The position numbers were made by a program, and so were the translations under genes. The notes beneath the pieces are model-generated. The model was not told where the DNA came from. It ran no database searches and saw only the letters and a program-made list of their open reading frames with translations. Shown here one piece after another: positions 23,946 to 32,642 of a DNA stretch of 64,000 nt. How positions within the stretch are numbered: position 1 is the stretch's first letter; the number at the start of each line of letters is the position of its first letter. Source of the DNA: Tropicimonas aquimaris (GTDB lineage Bacteria > Pseudomonadota > Alphaproteobacteria > Rhodobacterales > Rhodobacteraceae); contig NZ_JBHTJT010000038.1 of NCBI RefSeq assembly GCF_042676185.1, forward strand, positions 186,001 through 250,000, written 5' to 3'.

Positions 23946-24700
23946 GGCAATGCCTCCGCCGTTGCGCCGCCGTCCGGCCCCGCGGTGCGGACCTTCTCCA
24001 GCAGCTCGGGCGCGACCGGGTCGAACAGCACCTCGTCGCCGGGCCGCAGCACGAAGGGCGTGTCGCTCTCGGGACGGAAGGCGCGAAAGGCCGTTTGCCC
24101 GATGTGACGCCAGCCGGTCGGGGTCGGCACCGAGAACAGAACGAGCTGCCGGATCGCGACGGCCAGCGCGCCGATCGGCACCTTGTCGGTGAGCGCCGTC
24201 TGGCGCGGGATATTCCAGGCCTCGTCCAGCTCGCCAAGGTAGGGCTGGCCGGGCGCGAAGCCGATGGTCTGCACCCGCACCCGGGTTGCGGAGACCGACC
24301 GGATCGCCGCCTCGGGCGTCATCCCGGCCGCCGCGGCGGCCTCATCGAGCTGCGGCGCGAGCGCGGTGCCGAAAACGGTCGGGATGCGCCAGAGCCTGCG
24401 ACCGTGCGGCAACGGGCGCTCATACCAGTCGTCGGAGGCCAGCAGCGCCTCGACGCCGCGCTGCAACGGCGCGAGATCGCCGTGGAGCAGGTCGAACCGC
24501 AGGTAGGTGGACACCAGCGAGGTCGAGGTTTCCTCGATCCCCGGCGGGCCTTCCCGGTCGAGCGCATCGCGAAAGGCAAGCGCCGCGCGGTTGGCGGGCT
24601 CGCTCAGCCGGTCGCCAAAGCTGACCAGCAACCCGTCGACCCCGACGGGTCGGACCCGCGGGAAGCGCGGGTCACCTTCTTTGGCGATCCTGTCCTGCAT
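23942..24700 (-). CDS. pxpB: 5-oxoprolinase subunit B (KipI-type, AHS1 domain)
   Basis: A 252-residue protein of the AHS1/KipI family: GVDGLLVSFGD near the N-terminus, STYLRFD, RLWRIPTVFG, FAPGQPYLGEL and VPTPTGWRHIGQTAFRAFRP. The PxpB-PxpC pair is the carboxyltransferase-like part of 5-oxoprolinase; in Bacillus it inhibits the sporulation kinase KinA. The ATG at 24700 was preferred to an upstream TTG at 24727. The gene follows the TRAP large permease by about 36 bp and overlaps pxpC. Confidence 0.88.
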   Translation of the reverse strand: MQDRIAKEGDPRFPRVRPVGVDGLLVSFGDRLSEPANRAALAFRDALDREGPPGIEETSTSLVSTYLRFDLLHGDLAPLQRGVEALLASDDWYERPLPHGRRLWRIPTVFGTALAPQLDEAAAAAGMTPEAAIRSVSATRVRVQTIGFAPGQPYLGELDEAWNIPRQTALTDKVPIGALAVAIRQLVLFSVPTPTGWRHIGQTAFRAFRPESDTPFVLRPGDEVLFDPVAPELLEKVRTAGPDGGATAEALP

Positions 24701-24736
24701 AATCCGTCCGTCAGTCGCGAGAGGCAAAAGGCCGGA

Positions 24737-26020
24737 TCACTCCAGCGCATTGGGGAGGAAGAGCGCGATCTCCGGCACCACGATCAACGCCGCCGCCATG
24801 GCGAGCATGGCGAGGATGTAGGGGATCGTTCCCAGCATGACTTCGCTCATCGTCCCGCTCTTGCGCGCGCCCTGCACGACGTAAAGGTTCAGCCCCACCG
24901 GCGGGGTGATCAGCGCCATCTCGATCAGCACGATCATCAGGATGCCGAACCAGATCGGATCGTAGCCCATCTCGACCACGATCGGCACGATGATCGGGAT
25001 CGTCACGACCATCAGCGACAGCGTCTCGATGAAGAAGCCGAGCACGATGTAGATGCAGACGATCACGAGGATGGTCATGAGCGGCGACAGGCCGAGCCCG
25101 CCGATGAAGGCCTGAAGCTCGCGGCCGATTCCGGCGGAGGCCAGGGTGAAGTTCAGGAAGGAGGCGCCGATCACGACGAGCATGATCATCGAGGTGATCT
25201 TGATGGTGCCGAGGATGCTCTGGGAGAACATCTGCAGGCTCACGCCGCCGAAGATCGCGGCAATGACGATGGCGCCTGCCACGCCCACGGCGGCGGCCTC
25301 GGTCGGTGTGGCCCAGCCGTTGTAGATGGAGCCGATGATGACCGTGAAGAGCAGGATGATCGGGATCAGCTCGGCCAGTGCTCGCAGCATTTCTGAAAAC
25401 GGGAAGAACCGGCGTTCGCCGCCGAGGCTCGGTCGGATCGCGCAGATGATCATGGTGATTACCACAAAGGACAACGCCAGCGCGATCCCAGGCACGAGGC
25501 CTGCGAGGAAGAGCCGCGGGATCGAGGTCTGGGTCAGGAATCCGTAGACGATCAGGTTGATCGACGGCGGGATCATGATGCCGAGCGTACCGCCGGCGGC
25601 GATGGCGCCGGAAAAGAGCTTGGGGTCGTAGCCCAGCTTTTCGGCCTGCGGCATGGCCACGGTGGCAACGGTCGCAGCGGTGGCAACAGAGGAGCCGGAA
25701 GTGGCCGAGAACATCGTCGCCGTGGCGATATTGGCATGGACCAGCCCGCCGGGCAGCCAGCTCACCCAACGGTCGAGCGCGGCATAGGTCCGCGTGGCGA
25801 TCCCGCTTCGCACCAGGATCTCACCCAGCAGAACGAAGAACGGAATGGCGATCAGGGTGGCGTTGTTGGAGGTGGACCAGACGAGGTTTCCCAGGCCCTT
25901 CATCAGCGGGAACGGGCTGAAGAAGGTGTCGATTCCGAACCCGAGCAGGAACAGCACGATCCCCACCGGGATCGACAGGCTCAGGAGCGCCAGGAGGCCG
26001 AAGGTCAGGTAGCCGATCAT
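24737..26020 (-). CDS. TRAP transporter large permease (DctM family), second system
   Basis: A 427-residue polytopic protein: IPFFVLLGEILVRSGIA, FSATSGSSVATAATVATVAMP, IPPSINLIVYGFLTQTSIPRLFLAG, ITPPVGLNLYVVQG. The ATG at 26020 overlaps the small-permease stop (ATGA). The longer open frame to 26386 lies over that gene and is rejected. By context the substrate is likely a D-amino acid, 5-oxoproline or a related carboxylate. Confidence 0.92.
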   Translation of the reverse strand: MIGYLTFGLLALLSLSIPVGIVLFLLGFGIDTFFSPFPLMKGLGNLVWSTSNNATLIAIPFFVLLGEILVRSGIATRTYAALDRWVSWLPGGLVHANIATATMFSATSGSSVATAATVATVAMPQAEKLGYDPKLFSGAIAAGGTLGIMIPPSINLIVYGFLTQTSIPRLFLAGLVPGIALALSFVVITMIICAIRPSLGGERRFFPFSEMLRALAELIPIILLFTVIIGSIYNGWATPTEAAAVGVAGAIVIAAIFGGVSLQMFSQSILGTIKITSMIMLVVIGASFLNFTLASAGIGRELQAFIGGLGLSPLMTILVIVCIYIVLGFFIETLSLMVVTIPIIVPIVVEMGYDPIWFGILMIVLIEMALITPPVGLNLYVVQGARKSGTMSEVMLGTIPYILAMLAMAAALIVVPEIALFLPNALE

Positions 26021-26565
26021 TTGAGCGCATCCACTTCGCCAAAGGTGCCGATGGCGTGTTCGGAGCGTTCGAACTCGCCGCGGGAGACCAGCCAGGCCGC
26101 CGCCAGGAAGGTGAGCCAGGTGCTCAGCGCGAACCAGACCCAGCCGGCGAACCACGGCGCCTGCACAAGCGCCAGGGGTGTTTCCAGCGGCGTGTTGGCA
26201 CGCGAACTGTTTGCCAGGGACCTCTCCAGCACCGGCCAGGAACGGACCGCGATGAGCGAGATCACCCCGGCCATGGAGGCCATCGCCAGCAGGTCGAAGA
26301 GAGCGCGGCCGCGTGCCCGGACGCGGCTGCGCAGGATGTCGATGCGGACATGACCCAGTTCCATCAGGGCGTAGCCCATGCCCCATGAGGTCGCGATCGC
26401 CATGACGTAGCCGCTGATCTCGTCGGTGCCGCCGAGCGATGAGCCCAGCTGGCGCAGAACGATGTCGGTCAGCACGAAGGCCACGCAGGCCAGCAGAAGG
26501 ACCCCGACAAGCAGTGCCACCCAGCGGTTCGCCGTGCGAAGCCGCACCAGTATTGCCTCGGCCAT
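26017..26565 (-). CDS. TRAP transporter small permease (DctQ family), second system
   Basis: A 182-residue protein with four hydrophobic helices (about 13-35, 48-68, 88-108, 130-155) and the DctQ-like LTDIVLRQLGSSLGGTDEISGYVM segment. It lies between the binding-protein gene (21-bp gap) and the large permease gene (4-bp overlap). Confidence 0.88.
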   Translation of the reverse strand: MAEAILVRLRTANRWVALLVGVLLLACVAFVLTDIVLRQLGSSLGGTDEISGYVMAIATSWGMGYALMELGHVRIDILRSRVRARGRALFDLLAMASMAGVISLIAVRSWPVLERSLANSSRANTPLETPLALVQAPWFAGWVWFALSTWLTFLAAAWLVSRGEFERSEHAIGTFGEVDALK

Positions 26566-26586
26566 CGGGGTCCCCTGTCTGTCAGA

Positions 26587-27624
26587 TCACTTGGCCATGA
26601 CGGTCACGCCGACCGTCGCGCCCACGGAGTCGTTCCAGCGCGCGGCCCAGTCGTCGCCGGCGCGGCTCGCCCAGTCGGGAAGCACCTCGTCCACCAGCAC
26701 GGCGCGGGCCTTCTCGAAATCGGCCTCGGAGACCTCGACCAGCGTCATGGAGCGGGCATCGCCCGATGCACATTCGCCGTTACCGGTCAGGCAGGCGATG
26801 TCGCTCACGAGCGCGTTCTGGGCGCTGGCCCAGGCCGGATCCTCGAACTCGGCCTTGATCGTGTCGGCGATCAGCGCCTGCGTGTCGGCGTCGAGCCCGT
26901 TCCACTTGTCGAGGTTGACCGCGGTCACCACGCTGTCCCAGCCGCCGAGCGGGATCGGCAGCAGATGGGTGGAGACCTCCCACCAGCCGGCGCTGTAGCC
27001 CGAGCCGGCGCCAGTCACAGCGCAATCCACCACGCCCTTTTGCAGCGCGCCGGGCACTTCGGAGAAGGCGACGTTCACGCCTTCGGCGCCGAGCGCCTCG
27101 AGGAACTTGGCCGTCATCCGGCCGGAGGCGCGAACCTTGAGCCCCTGCAAGTCGTCGAGGCTGGAGACCTCGGCGTTGCAGAACACGACCTGCGGCGGAT
27201 AGGGCGCGATGGCCAGCACGTGGCTGTTGAAGCGGGTGTTGTAGATGTCCTCGACCATCGGGCGGGCGGCGTCGACCATGGCGCGTGCCTCGTCGGCGGT
27301 CAGCGCGAGCAGCGGCACGTCGAGCCCTTCCAGTTCCGGGGCGTCGGCGACTGCATAATCGGCCACGGTCATCGCCACGTCGTAGACGCCGTCGCCCAGC
27401 AGGCGGAACACGTCGCCGACGCCGAGGTTCATCTGGTCATGGGTGGTCAGCGCGACCTCGAGGTTGCCGCCGGAGGCAGCGGGCAGCGTCTCGCTCCAGA
27501 AGGGCGCCTCGTATTGCTTGTGCAGCGGAAGGCCGGACCAGCTTCCGACGACCGAAAGGGTCTCGGCCGCGGCGGGCGCGGCCAGCGCCATCGTCATTCC
27601 GAGGATGGTGAGGATACGTGTCAT
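26587..27624 (-). CDS. TRAP transporter solute-binding protein (DctP family), second system
   Basis: A 345-residue exported protein. A signal peptide (about 1-20, cleaved near PAAA-ETLSV) is followed by the DctP body: GDVFRLLGDGVYDVAMTV, LQGLKVRASGRMTAKFLEALGAEGV (Arg expected to hold the carboxylate), VPGALQKGVVDCAVTGAGSGY. Cysteines at CNAE, VDCAV and in IACLTGNGEC may form disulfides in the periplasm. Its ATG overlaps the stop of the D-glutamate cyclase-like gene by four bases. Confidence 0.9.
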   Translation of the reverse strand: MTRILTILGMTMALAAPAAAETLSVVGSWSGLPLHKQYEAPFWSETLPAASGGNLEVALTTHDQMNLGVGDVFRLLGDGVYDVAMTVADYAVADAPELEGLDVPLLALTADEARAMVDAARPMVEDIYNTRFNSHVLAIAPYPPQVVFCNAEVSSLDDLQGLKVRASGRMTAKFLEALGAEGVNVAFSEVPGALQKGVVDCAVTGAGSGYSAGWWEVSTHLLPIPLGGWDSVVTAVNLDKWNGLDADTQALIADTIKAEFEDPAWASAQNALVSDIACLTGNGECASGDARSMTLVEVSEADFEKARAVLVDEVLPDWASRAGDDWAARWNDSVGATVGVTVMAK

Positions 27625-28475
27625 GCGGGTTCTCCTTGTTGGCTCTTTGTGTCGTTGTTGTTGGCGGAGGCGCAGACGGGCACCTCCGCGTCTTCGGGTA
27701 TGTCGGTGACGAGCATATGCCCCGGCTTGTGGGTGATGCAGAGCGGCACCCGGGCCGCCTCGATCGCCACCTGCGGGGTCACTCCGCAGGCCCAGAACAC
27801 CGGCACCTGGCCTTCGGGCACCGGCACCGGGTCGCCCCAGTCGGGCTTCGTCACATCGGCGATGCCGATCGCGGCCGGATCACCGGCATGAACCGGCGCG
27901 CCATGGGCCAGCGGGAAGCGGCGCGAGATCGCGGCGGCGGTCTCCACCATGCCGGGCTCGACAAAGCGCAGGCTCACTACCATCTTGCCGGAGAACGGTC
28001 CGGCGGGGACGGTGTCGATGCTGGAGCGGAACATGGGAACAGTGGTGTCGTTCTCGATGTGCCAGAGCGGAACGCCGGCCTGCATCAGCGCGTCCTCGAA
28101 GGTGAAGGAACAGCCCAGGGCAAAGGCCACCATGTCCTCCGTCCAAAGGTCGGAGATGTCGGTGGCGCTGCCTGCGAGCTTGCCGTCGCGATAGATGTTG
28201 TAGGCGGGCACGTCGGTGCGGATGTCGATGTCCGCGCCCAGCGTCGTCATCATCGGATTGCCGGTGTCGGACACGCCCACCAGCGGACATGGCTTGGGGT
28301 TGCGCTGGCAGAAACGCATGAAATCGAGCGCGTGGCTTTCCGGGAGGATCGCGATGTTGGTCTGCAGATACCCGGCCCCGAGCCCGGCAGTGTGCGAGCC
28401 ATAGCTGCCCGAACGGATCTCCCCGCGCAGCGTGGCAAGATCGCTCTTCCTCAACCGTTGATATGCGTCGGTCAT
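27621..28475 (-). CDS. DUF1445 / D-glutamate cyclase-like hydro-lyase (YcsI family)
   Basis: A 284-residue protein of the YcsI/DUF1445 family, which includes the mammalian mitochondrial D-glutamate cyclase (D-glutamate to 5-oxo-D-proline). Visible conserved parts: GYLQTNIAILP, FMRFCQRNPKPCPLVGVSD, CSFTFEDAL, HGAPVHAGDPAAIGI, and FWACGVTPQVA near the C-terminus with ITHKPGHMLVTD. In Bacillus the homologue sits with the kipI/kipA genes; here it heads a TRAP transporter and pxpBC. It may supply or remove 5-oxoproline. Its catalytic residues are not certain from the sequence alone. Confidence 0.85.
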   Translation of the reverse strand: MTDAYQRLRKSDLATLRGEIRSGSYGSHTAGLGAGYLQTNIAILPESHALDFMRFCQRNPKPCPLVGVSDTGNPMMTTLGADIDIRTDVPAYNIYRDGKLAGSATDISDLWTEDMVAFALGCSFTFEDALMQAGVPLWHIENDTTVPMFRSSIDTVPAGPFSGKMVVSLRFVEPGMVETAAAISRRFPLAHGAPVHAGDPAAIGIADVTKPDWGDPVPVPEGQVPVFWACGVTPQVAIEAARVPLCITHKPGHMLVTDIPEDAEVPVCASANNNDTKSQQGEPA

Positions 28476-28530
28476 CTCGGCCCCCAGTTATCAGGTTAGC
28501 GTGAACAGTGGGCTCTATAAAATCAAATCG

Positions 28531-28540
28531 GAAAATTTTC
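28531..28540. promoter_or_regulatory. Perfect 10-bp palindrome GAAAATTTTC in the LysR-to-cyclase gap
   Basis: The 75-bp AT-rich gap between the LysR gene and the cyclase-like gene holds this short perfect palindrome. It could be a regulator site or part of an internal promoter for the transporter operon. Only the symmetry is seen. Confidence 0.35.
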
Positions 28541-28550
28541 TAAGCAGCGA

Positions 28551-29450
28551 TCACGTATTGTTATCACCCGCAAAGCCTTCAGCGACCTCCTGTGCAATCT
28601 GCGCCGCGGTTTCGTGCAGGTGGCTGTTCGGAGCCCCGATATAGGAGGCAGAGAAGACCAGCGGCGGCGGAACCCAGCCCGGATCGAACTCCCGCACTGT
28701 TCCGGCCCGCACATGCGGGTCGCCCAGCGCCTTGGGCAACGCCGCGACTCCGAGACTCGCTTCGACCAGCCGGAAGCAGGCGGAGAGCGAAGAGGACGGG
28801 AAGATCGAGACCCCCGGCCCCACCCGCTCCAGCAACATCTTGCGCAGCTCTCGGTAGGGCCGGCTGTTGCGCGGATAGGTCAGGACCGGCGCGCGCAGGT
28901 AGTCCGCCACGTCGGCATGGTGCGGCGCATCGGCCGAGACGTACCAGCGCAGATCGAACCCGGGCAGCGCGATATTGTCCACGGTGTATTCCGAGACCGG
29001 CCCGAGCAGCACCGCGAGGTCGATCAGCCCGTCCAGCAGCGCCGCCCGCAGGTTGGTCGAGACGTCGACGTTCACCTCGATCTCGAGCCGCGGATAGCGT
29101 TCGTGGAGCCGGGCGATGAAATCCGGCAGCCAGCATTGCACGATGGTCTCCGCCACGCCGATCCGCAGCCGACCGTCCAGCCCGTCCGGCGGGATCACGT
29201 CGCGCTCGACCATGTCGGTCAGGTGCTCGAACTGCACCGCGTAGGATTGCAGAAGCTCGCCCCGCTTGGTCAGCCGCATGCCGCCCGACGTGCGCTCGAA
29301 AAGCTCCGCGCCGAGGCTCTCCTCCAGCGCCTTGATCCGGGCGGTGACCGCAGGCTGGGTCAGGTTCAGCCCGTCCGCCGCGCGGCGTACGCCGCCGAGC
29401 CGGACGACCGAGAGAAAGGTTTCGAGGTGCTGCAGGTTGATTCTCGCCAT
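28551..29450 (-). CDS. LysR-family transcriptional regulator
   Basis: A 299-residue regulator. The N-terminal winged helix is typical (LETFLSVVRLGGVRRAADGLNLTQPAVTARIKALEE, written here in part), followed by a substrate-binding-type effector domain (about 90-295). The ATG at 29450 begins the helix-turn-helix, and longer frames upstream are not coding. It is divergent from the DUF2848 gene and directly upstream, on the same strand, of the cyclase-TRAP-pxp genes, so it probably controls both transcription units. Confidence 0.9.
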   Translation of the reverse strand: MARINLQHLETFLSVVRLGGVRRAADGLNLTQPAVTARIKALEESLGAELFERTSGGMRLTKRGELLQSYAVQFEHLTDMVERDVIPPDGLDGRLRIGVAETIVQCWLPDFIARLHERYPRLEIEVNVDVSTNLRAALLDGLIDLAVLLGPVSEYTVDNIALPGFDLRWYVSADAPHHADVADYLRAPVLTYPRNSRPYRELRKMLLERVGPGVSIFPSSSLSACFRLVEASLGVAALPKALGDPHVRAGTVREFDPGWVPPPLVFSASYIGAPNSHLHETAAQIAQEVAEGFAGDNNT

Positions 29451-29613
29451 GGGTGCAGAATGCCAAGCCGCGCGCCCCTTGCCGACCGGAAACCTGTGGC
29501 GAAGTTCGACCGGCCCGCACGCGTGCCATTGCACATCCGGCGCGCCCGCATCACTTTGGGCGCGCCTCCGCCACGCCGAGGGCGGCCACGAAGCAACCAG
29601 GAAGGAACGCGCC

Positions 29614-30267
29614 ATGCTGCAATTCGAGACCGAGGACGGGACACTCGGCGTCGAGCTTACGAAACTCACCGTCGCGGGCTGGACCGGGCGCGATCAGGCC
29701 GCGGTGCAGCACCATGTCGAAGAACTGGCCGCGATCGGCGTGCCGCGCCCTTCGACCACGCCACTGTTCTACCGGGTCTCGCCGGCGCTCGCGACTCAGG
29801 CGCCCGAGATCGCGGTTCTCGGCGCGGAGACCTCGGGCGAGGTCGAGCCGCTCCTTGTCCGCAGCGGCGGCGTGCTCTGGATCGGCCTGGCCTCGGACCA
29901 TACCGACCGGGGACTGGAGGCGCATTCGGTCGCCCACTCGAAACAGATCTGCGCCAAGCCGGTCTGCGGCAAGCTCTGGCGTTTCGACCACGTGGCCGAC
30001 CGGCTGGACTCGCTGCAGCTCCGCTGCTGGATCGAGGAAGACGGGGCGCGCAAAGCCTATCAGGACGGTACGCTCGCCAATATCCTGCCGCTCGCGACGC
30101 TGCTCGAGAAAGCCCCGCTCGCCGATGGCGAGGCGATGGTCTGTGGCACCCTGGCGGCGATCGGAGGTGTCCGGCCGGCGGCGCGCTACGAGATGGAACT
30201 GGCGGATTCCGAGCTGGGGACGTTGGGGCTGAGCTACGCGGTCAAGACCTTGCCGGTCGTGAGCTGA
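29614..30267 (+). CDS. DUF2848-family protein
   Basis: A 217-residue protein of the DUF2848 family, which is often annotated near TRAP transporters and amidohydrolases and has distant similarity to the FAH fold. Visible marks: TKLTVAGWTGRD at the start, HHVEELAAIGVPRP, VLGAETSGEVEPLLV, LWIGLASDHTDRGLEA, KPVCGKLW and a C-terminal GTLGLSYAV. A ggaagga ribosome site supports the ATG at 29614. It is divergent from the LysR gene, which suggests shared control. The reaction is unknown. A GC-rich terminator hairpin follows. Confidence 0.78.
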   Translation: MLQFETEDGTLGVELTKLTVAGWTGRDQAAVQHHVEELAAIGVPRPSTTPLFYRVSPALATQAPEIAVLGAETSGEVEPLLVRSGGVLWIGLASDHTDRGLEAHSVAHSKQICAKPVCGKLWRFDHVADRLDSLQLRCWIEEDGARKAYQDGTLANILPLATLLEKAPLADGEAMVCGTLAAIGGVRPAARYEMELADSELGTLGLSYAVKTLPVVS

Positions 30268-30276
30268 CGCGAGACT

Positions 30277-30302
30277 CGGGCGCGCTGTCTGCCGCGCGCC
30301 CG
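30277..30302. terminator. Hairpin between convergent DUF2848 and MFS genes
   Basis: Perfect 9-bp arms CGGGCGCGC (30277-30285) and GCGCGCCCG (30294-30302) around an 8-base loop. It fills the 43-bp gap between two genes that end towards each other. Confidence 0.5.
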
Positions 30303-30310
30303 TAGACGCC

Positions 30311-31534
30311 TCAGCCCTCGCGCGACGGTGCCGCCGGTACGACCCTGCCCCGAAGCCGAAGCGACGCGACCAGCGCCAGCAGCGCAAGCCCCGCTCCGGC
30401 CAGGAAGGTCCACTCGGCGCCAAAGGCATCCCAGAGCCCGCCCGCGATCACGCTCGCGGCGAGCAGTGCCATGCCGGTCACCAGGTTGAACATCCCGAAG
30501 GCCGTGCCGCGCAATTCCGCCGGGGCGCTGTCGGCCACCAGCGCCGAGAGCAGTCCTTGCGTGAAACCCATGTGCAGCCCCCAGAGCACCACCCCGCCCA
30601 TCACCCCCGCGAGCCCCGGCGCGAGGGCGAGCACCAGGTCTGCCGCCACCAGCAACTGGAGCCCGAGGATCAGGAGCGTCACCCGGTCTCGTCCGTCCGA
30701 CAGCGCCCCCACGGGATAGGCCGAGAGCGCATAGGCGACGTTCAGCACCACCAGCACCAGCGGCACGAACATCAGCGAGAGCCCGCCGGATTGCGCGCGC
30801 AGGATCAGGAAGGCTTCGCTGAACCGCGCCAGCGTGAACACGGCCGCGACGGCGACCACCCACCAGTACGTCCGCCCGAGGCTGGCAAGCTCCGCCCGCG
30901 CCAGCGGGTTACGAACCTTGCGCAGACCCTCCGGCCGCGCCGGCTCGCGCACCACGAGCAACAGCAACGCCACCGCCGCGAAGGCCGGCACCACGGCCAC
31001 CCAGAAAACGCGCGTGAAGTCGTTCGCGAAGAGCCACATCAGCCCGATCGCCAGCAATGGGCCGATGAAGGCGCCGGCCGTGTCGAGCGACTGCCGCAGC
31101 CCATAGGCCGCGCCGCGCAGCTCGGGCGGCGCGAGATCCGCCACCAGCGCGTCCCGCGGAGCGCCGCGGATGCCCTTGCCCACCCGGTCGACGAAGCGCG
31201 CGGCGACAAGCCAGCCGACGGAGGGGGCCAGCGGAAACACCGGCTTGGTAACAGCGGCCAGCCCGTAGCCGAGCGCGGCCAGTTCCTGGCGCCGGCCGAT
31301 CCGGTCGGAGAACGCGCCGGAGAAGACCTTGGTGATCGCCGCCGTCGCCTCGGCGATGCCCTCGATCACGCCCACGGTCAGGGCCGTCGCGCCGAGCCCA
31401 ACCACGAGGTAGACCGGCAGCAGAGCGTGGATCATCTCGGAGGAGACATCCATCAGCAACGACACCAGCCCGAGCGCCCAGATCCCGGCCGGCAGCCTGC
31501 GCCAGACGCGGGGCTGCTTGACGGGGTCAGCCAT
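30311..31534 (-). CDS. MFS transporter in the molybdate operon
   Basis: A 407-residue carrier with 12 hydrophobic segments and MFS loop motifs (GAFSDRIGRRQELAALGY after segment 2; VGALSDGRDRVTLLI after segment 8). RFVDRVGKGIRGAPRDALVAD resembles the drug-resistance/multidrug MFS subfamily. The start overlaps the end of modC by eight bases, so it is the last gene of the modABC operon. Whether it moves an oxyanion, exports another compound or is unrelated in function cannot be read from the sequence. Confidence 0.87.
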   Translation of the reverse strand: MADPVKQPRVWRRLPAGIWALGLVSLLMDVSSEMIHALLPVYLVVGLGATALTVGVIEGIAEATAAITKVFSGAFSDRIGRRQELAALGYGLAAVTKPVFPLAPSVGWLVAARFVDRVGKGIRGAPRDALVADLAPPELRGAAYGLRQSLDTAGAFIGPLLAIGLMWLFANDFTRVFWVAVVPAFAAVALLLLVVREPARPEGLRKVRNPLARAELASLGRTYWWVVAVAAVFTLARFSEAFLILRAQSGGLSLMFVPLVLVVLNVAYALSAYPVGALSDGRDRVTLLILGLQLLVAADLVLALAPGLAGVMGGVVLWGLHMGFTQGLLSALVADSAPAELRGTAFGMFNLVTGMALLAASVIAGGLWDAFGAEWTFLAGAGLALLALVASLRLRGRVVPAAPSREG

Positions 31535-32642
31535 CTGCCCGCCCGGTCATCACCCGGTCGGCCATGACGTGGTCGCGCGCGACCGACATCGACTTCAGGA
31601 TCGCGAAGACAGTGTCGCCGGGCGCGAGCGCCAGCGAGGCGATGGCCCGGCGGGTGACGCGGGCGAGCAGTTCGTCCTCGCCGATCGCCACGCGCACCAT
31701 GACACCGGGCCCATCGCCCGGGGTCACCGCGGCCACCCTGCCCTCAAGGATGTTCTGCGCCGAGAGCCCCTCGGGGTGGCTGCGCGACAGGATCACCTCG
31801 TGAGCGAGAATGCGCATCCGCAGCCGCTGTCCCGGCTCCGCCTCGATCCGCGGCAGCCAGATCGGCCCGCCGGCGCTGTCGAGCCGGCTGGTGCCATCCT
31901 CCTCCTGCGCGACGAAACGCGCCGAGAGCATGGCCGCGACCTCGCGCAGCCCGAGTTGACGCAGCGCCGCGGGGTCAGACATGACCTCGGCCGTCGATCC
32001 GTTCGCGATGCTGCGCCCCCGGTCGAGCACCAGCATCCGGTCGGCGAGCAGTTGCGCCTCCCCGATGTCGTGGGTCACCAGGACCACCGGCATTGCGAGG
32101 TGCCGGCGCAGCGCGACAAGCTCCTCGTGCAGCCGCTCCCGCGTGGCCCGGTCCACCGCAGAGAAGGGCTCGTCGAGCAACAGGACCTCCGGCTTGCGCG
32201 CCAGCGCCCGCGCCAGCGCCACGCGCTGCTGCTGGCCGCCGGAGAGCTCGGCCGGCAAGCGGTCTCCCAGCCCGTCGAGATGCACCAGCCCCAGAAGCCG
32301 CTCGGCTTCGGCCCGCCGTGCGTCTCGCGGCAGGTCGTCGATGGCCGCGGCGACGTTGCCCGCGGCGCTCATGTGCGGGAAGAGCGCGTAGCTCTGGAAC
32401 ACCACGCCGGCGCGGCGGCGATGGGGCGGCAGGCTCAGGCCGCGCACGGTATCGAGCCAGACGGCACCGCCGACCGTGACCCGGCCCGCCGCCGGTTGCC
32501 AGAGCCCGGCAATGGCCCTCAAAGTCGTCGTCTTGCCCGATCCGGACGGACCTACCAGCGCCAGAAGCTCCCCCTGCCCAACCTCGAAAGCCAGGTCGAG
32601 CGGGATCGGCGCTTCGGCCCGGACCTCCACCCGCAGCATCAT
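31527..32642 (-). CDS. modC: Molybdate ABC transporter ATP-binding protein
   Basis: A 371-residue ATPase. Walker A GPSGSGKTT (31-39), LSGGQQQRVALARAL signature and LLLDEPFSAVD Walker B are intact. The C-terminus (about 290-360) is a MOP/TOBE molybdate-binding domain (SAQNILEGRVAAV, VTRRAIASLALAPGDTVFAILKS), which separates ModC from other importers. The start overlaps the stop of modB (ATGA). Powers uptake of molybdate, needed for Mo-enzymes. Confidence 0.93.
   Translation of the reverse strand: MMLRVEVRAEAPIPLDLAFEVGQGELLALVGPSGSGKTTTLRAIAGLWQPAAGRVTVGGAVWLDTVRGLSLPPHRRRAGVVFQSYALFPHMSAAGNVAAAIDDLPRDARRAEAERLLGLVHLDGLGDRLPAELSGGQQQRVALARALARKPEVLLLDEPFSAVDRATRERLHEELVALRRHLAMPVVLVTHDIGEAQLLADRMLVLDRGRSIANGSTAEVMSDPAALRQLGLREVAAMLSARFVAQEEDGTSRLDSAGGPIWLPRIEAEPGQRLRMRILAHEVILSRSHPEGLSAQNILEGRVAAVTPGDGPGVMVRVAIGEDELLARVTRRAIASLALAPGDTVFAILKSMSVARDHVMADRVMTGRADG

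Noticed and set aside
24095..25396. Plus-strand frame of 433 codons over pxpB and the TRAP permease
   Set aside because: Composition dominated by Asp, His, Arg and Gly repeats, typical of the complement of a membrane protein gene.
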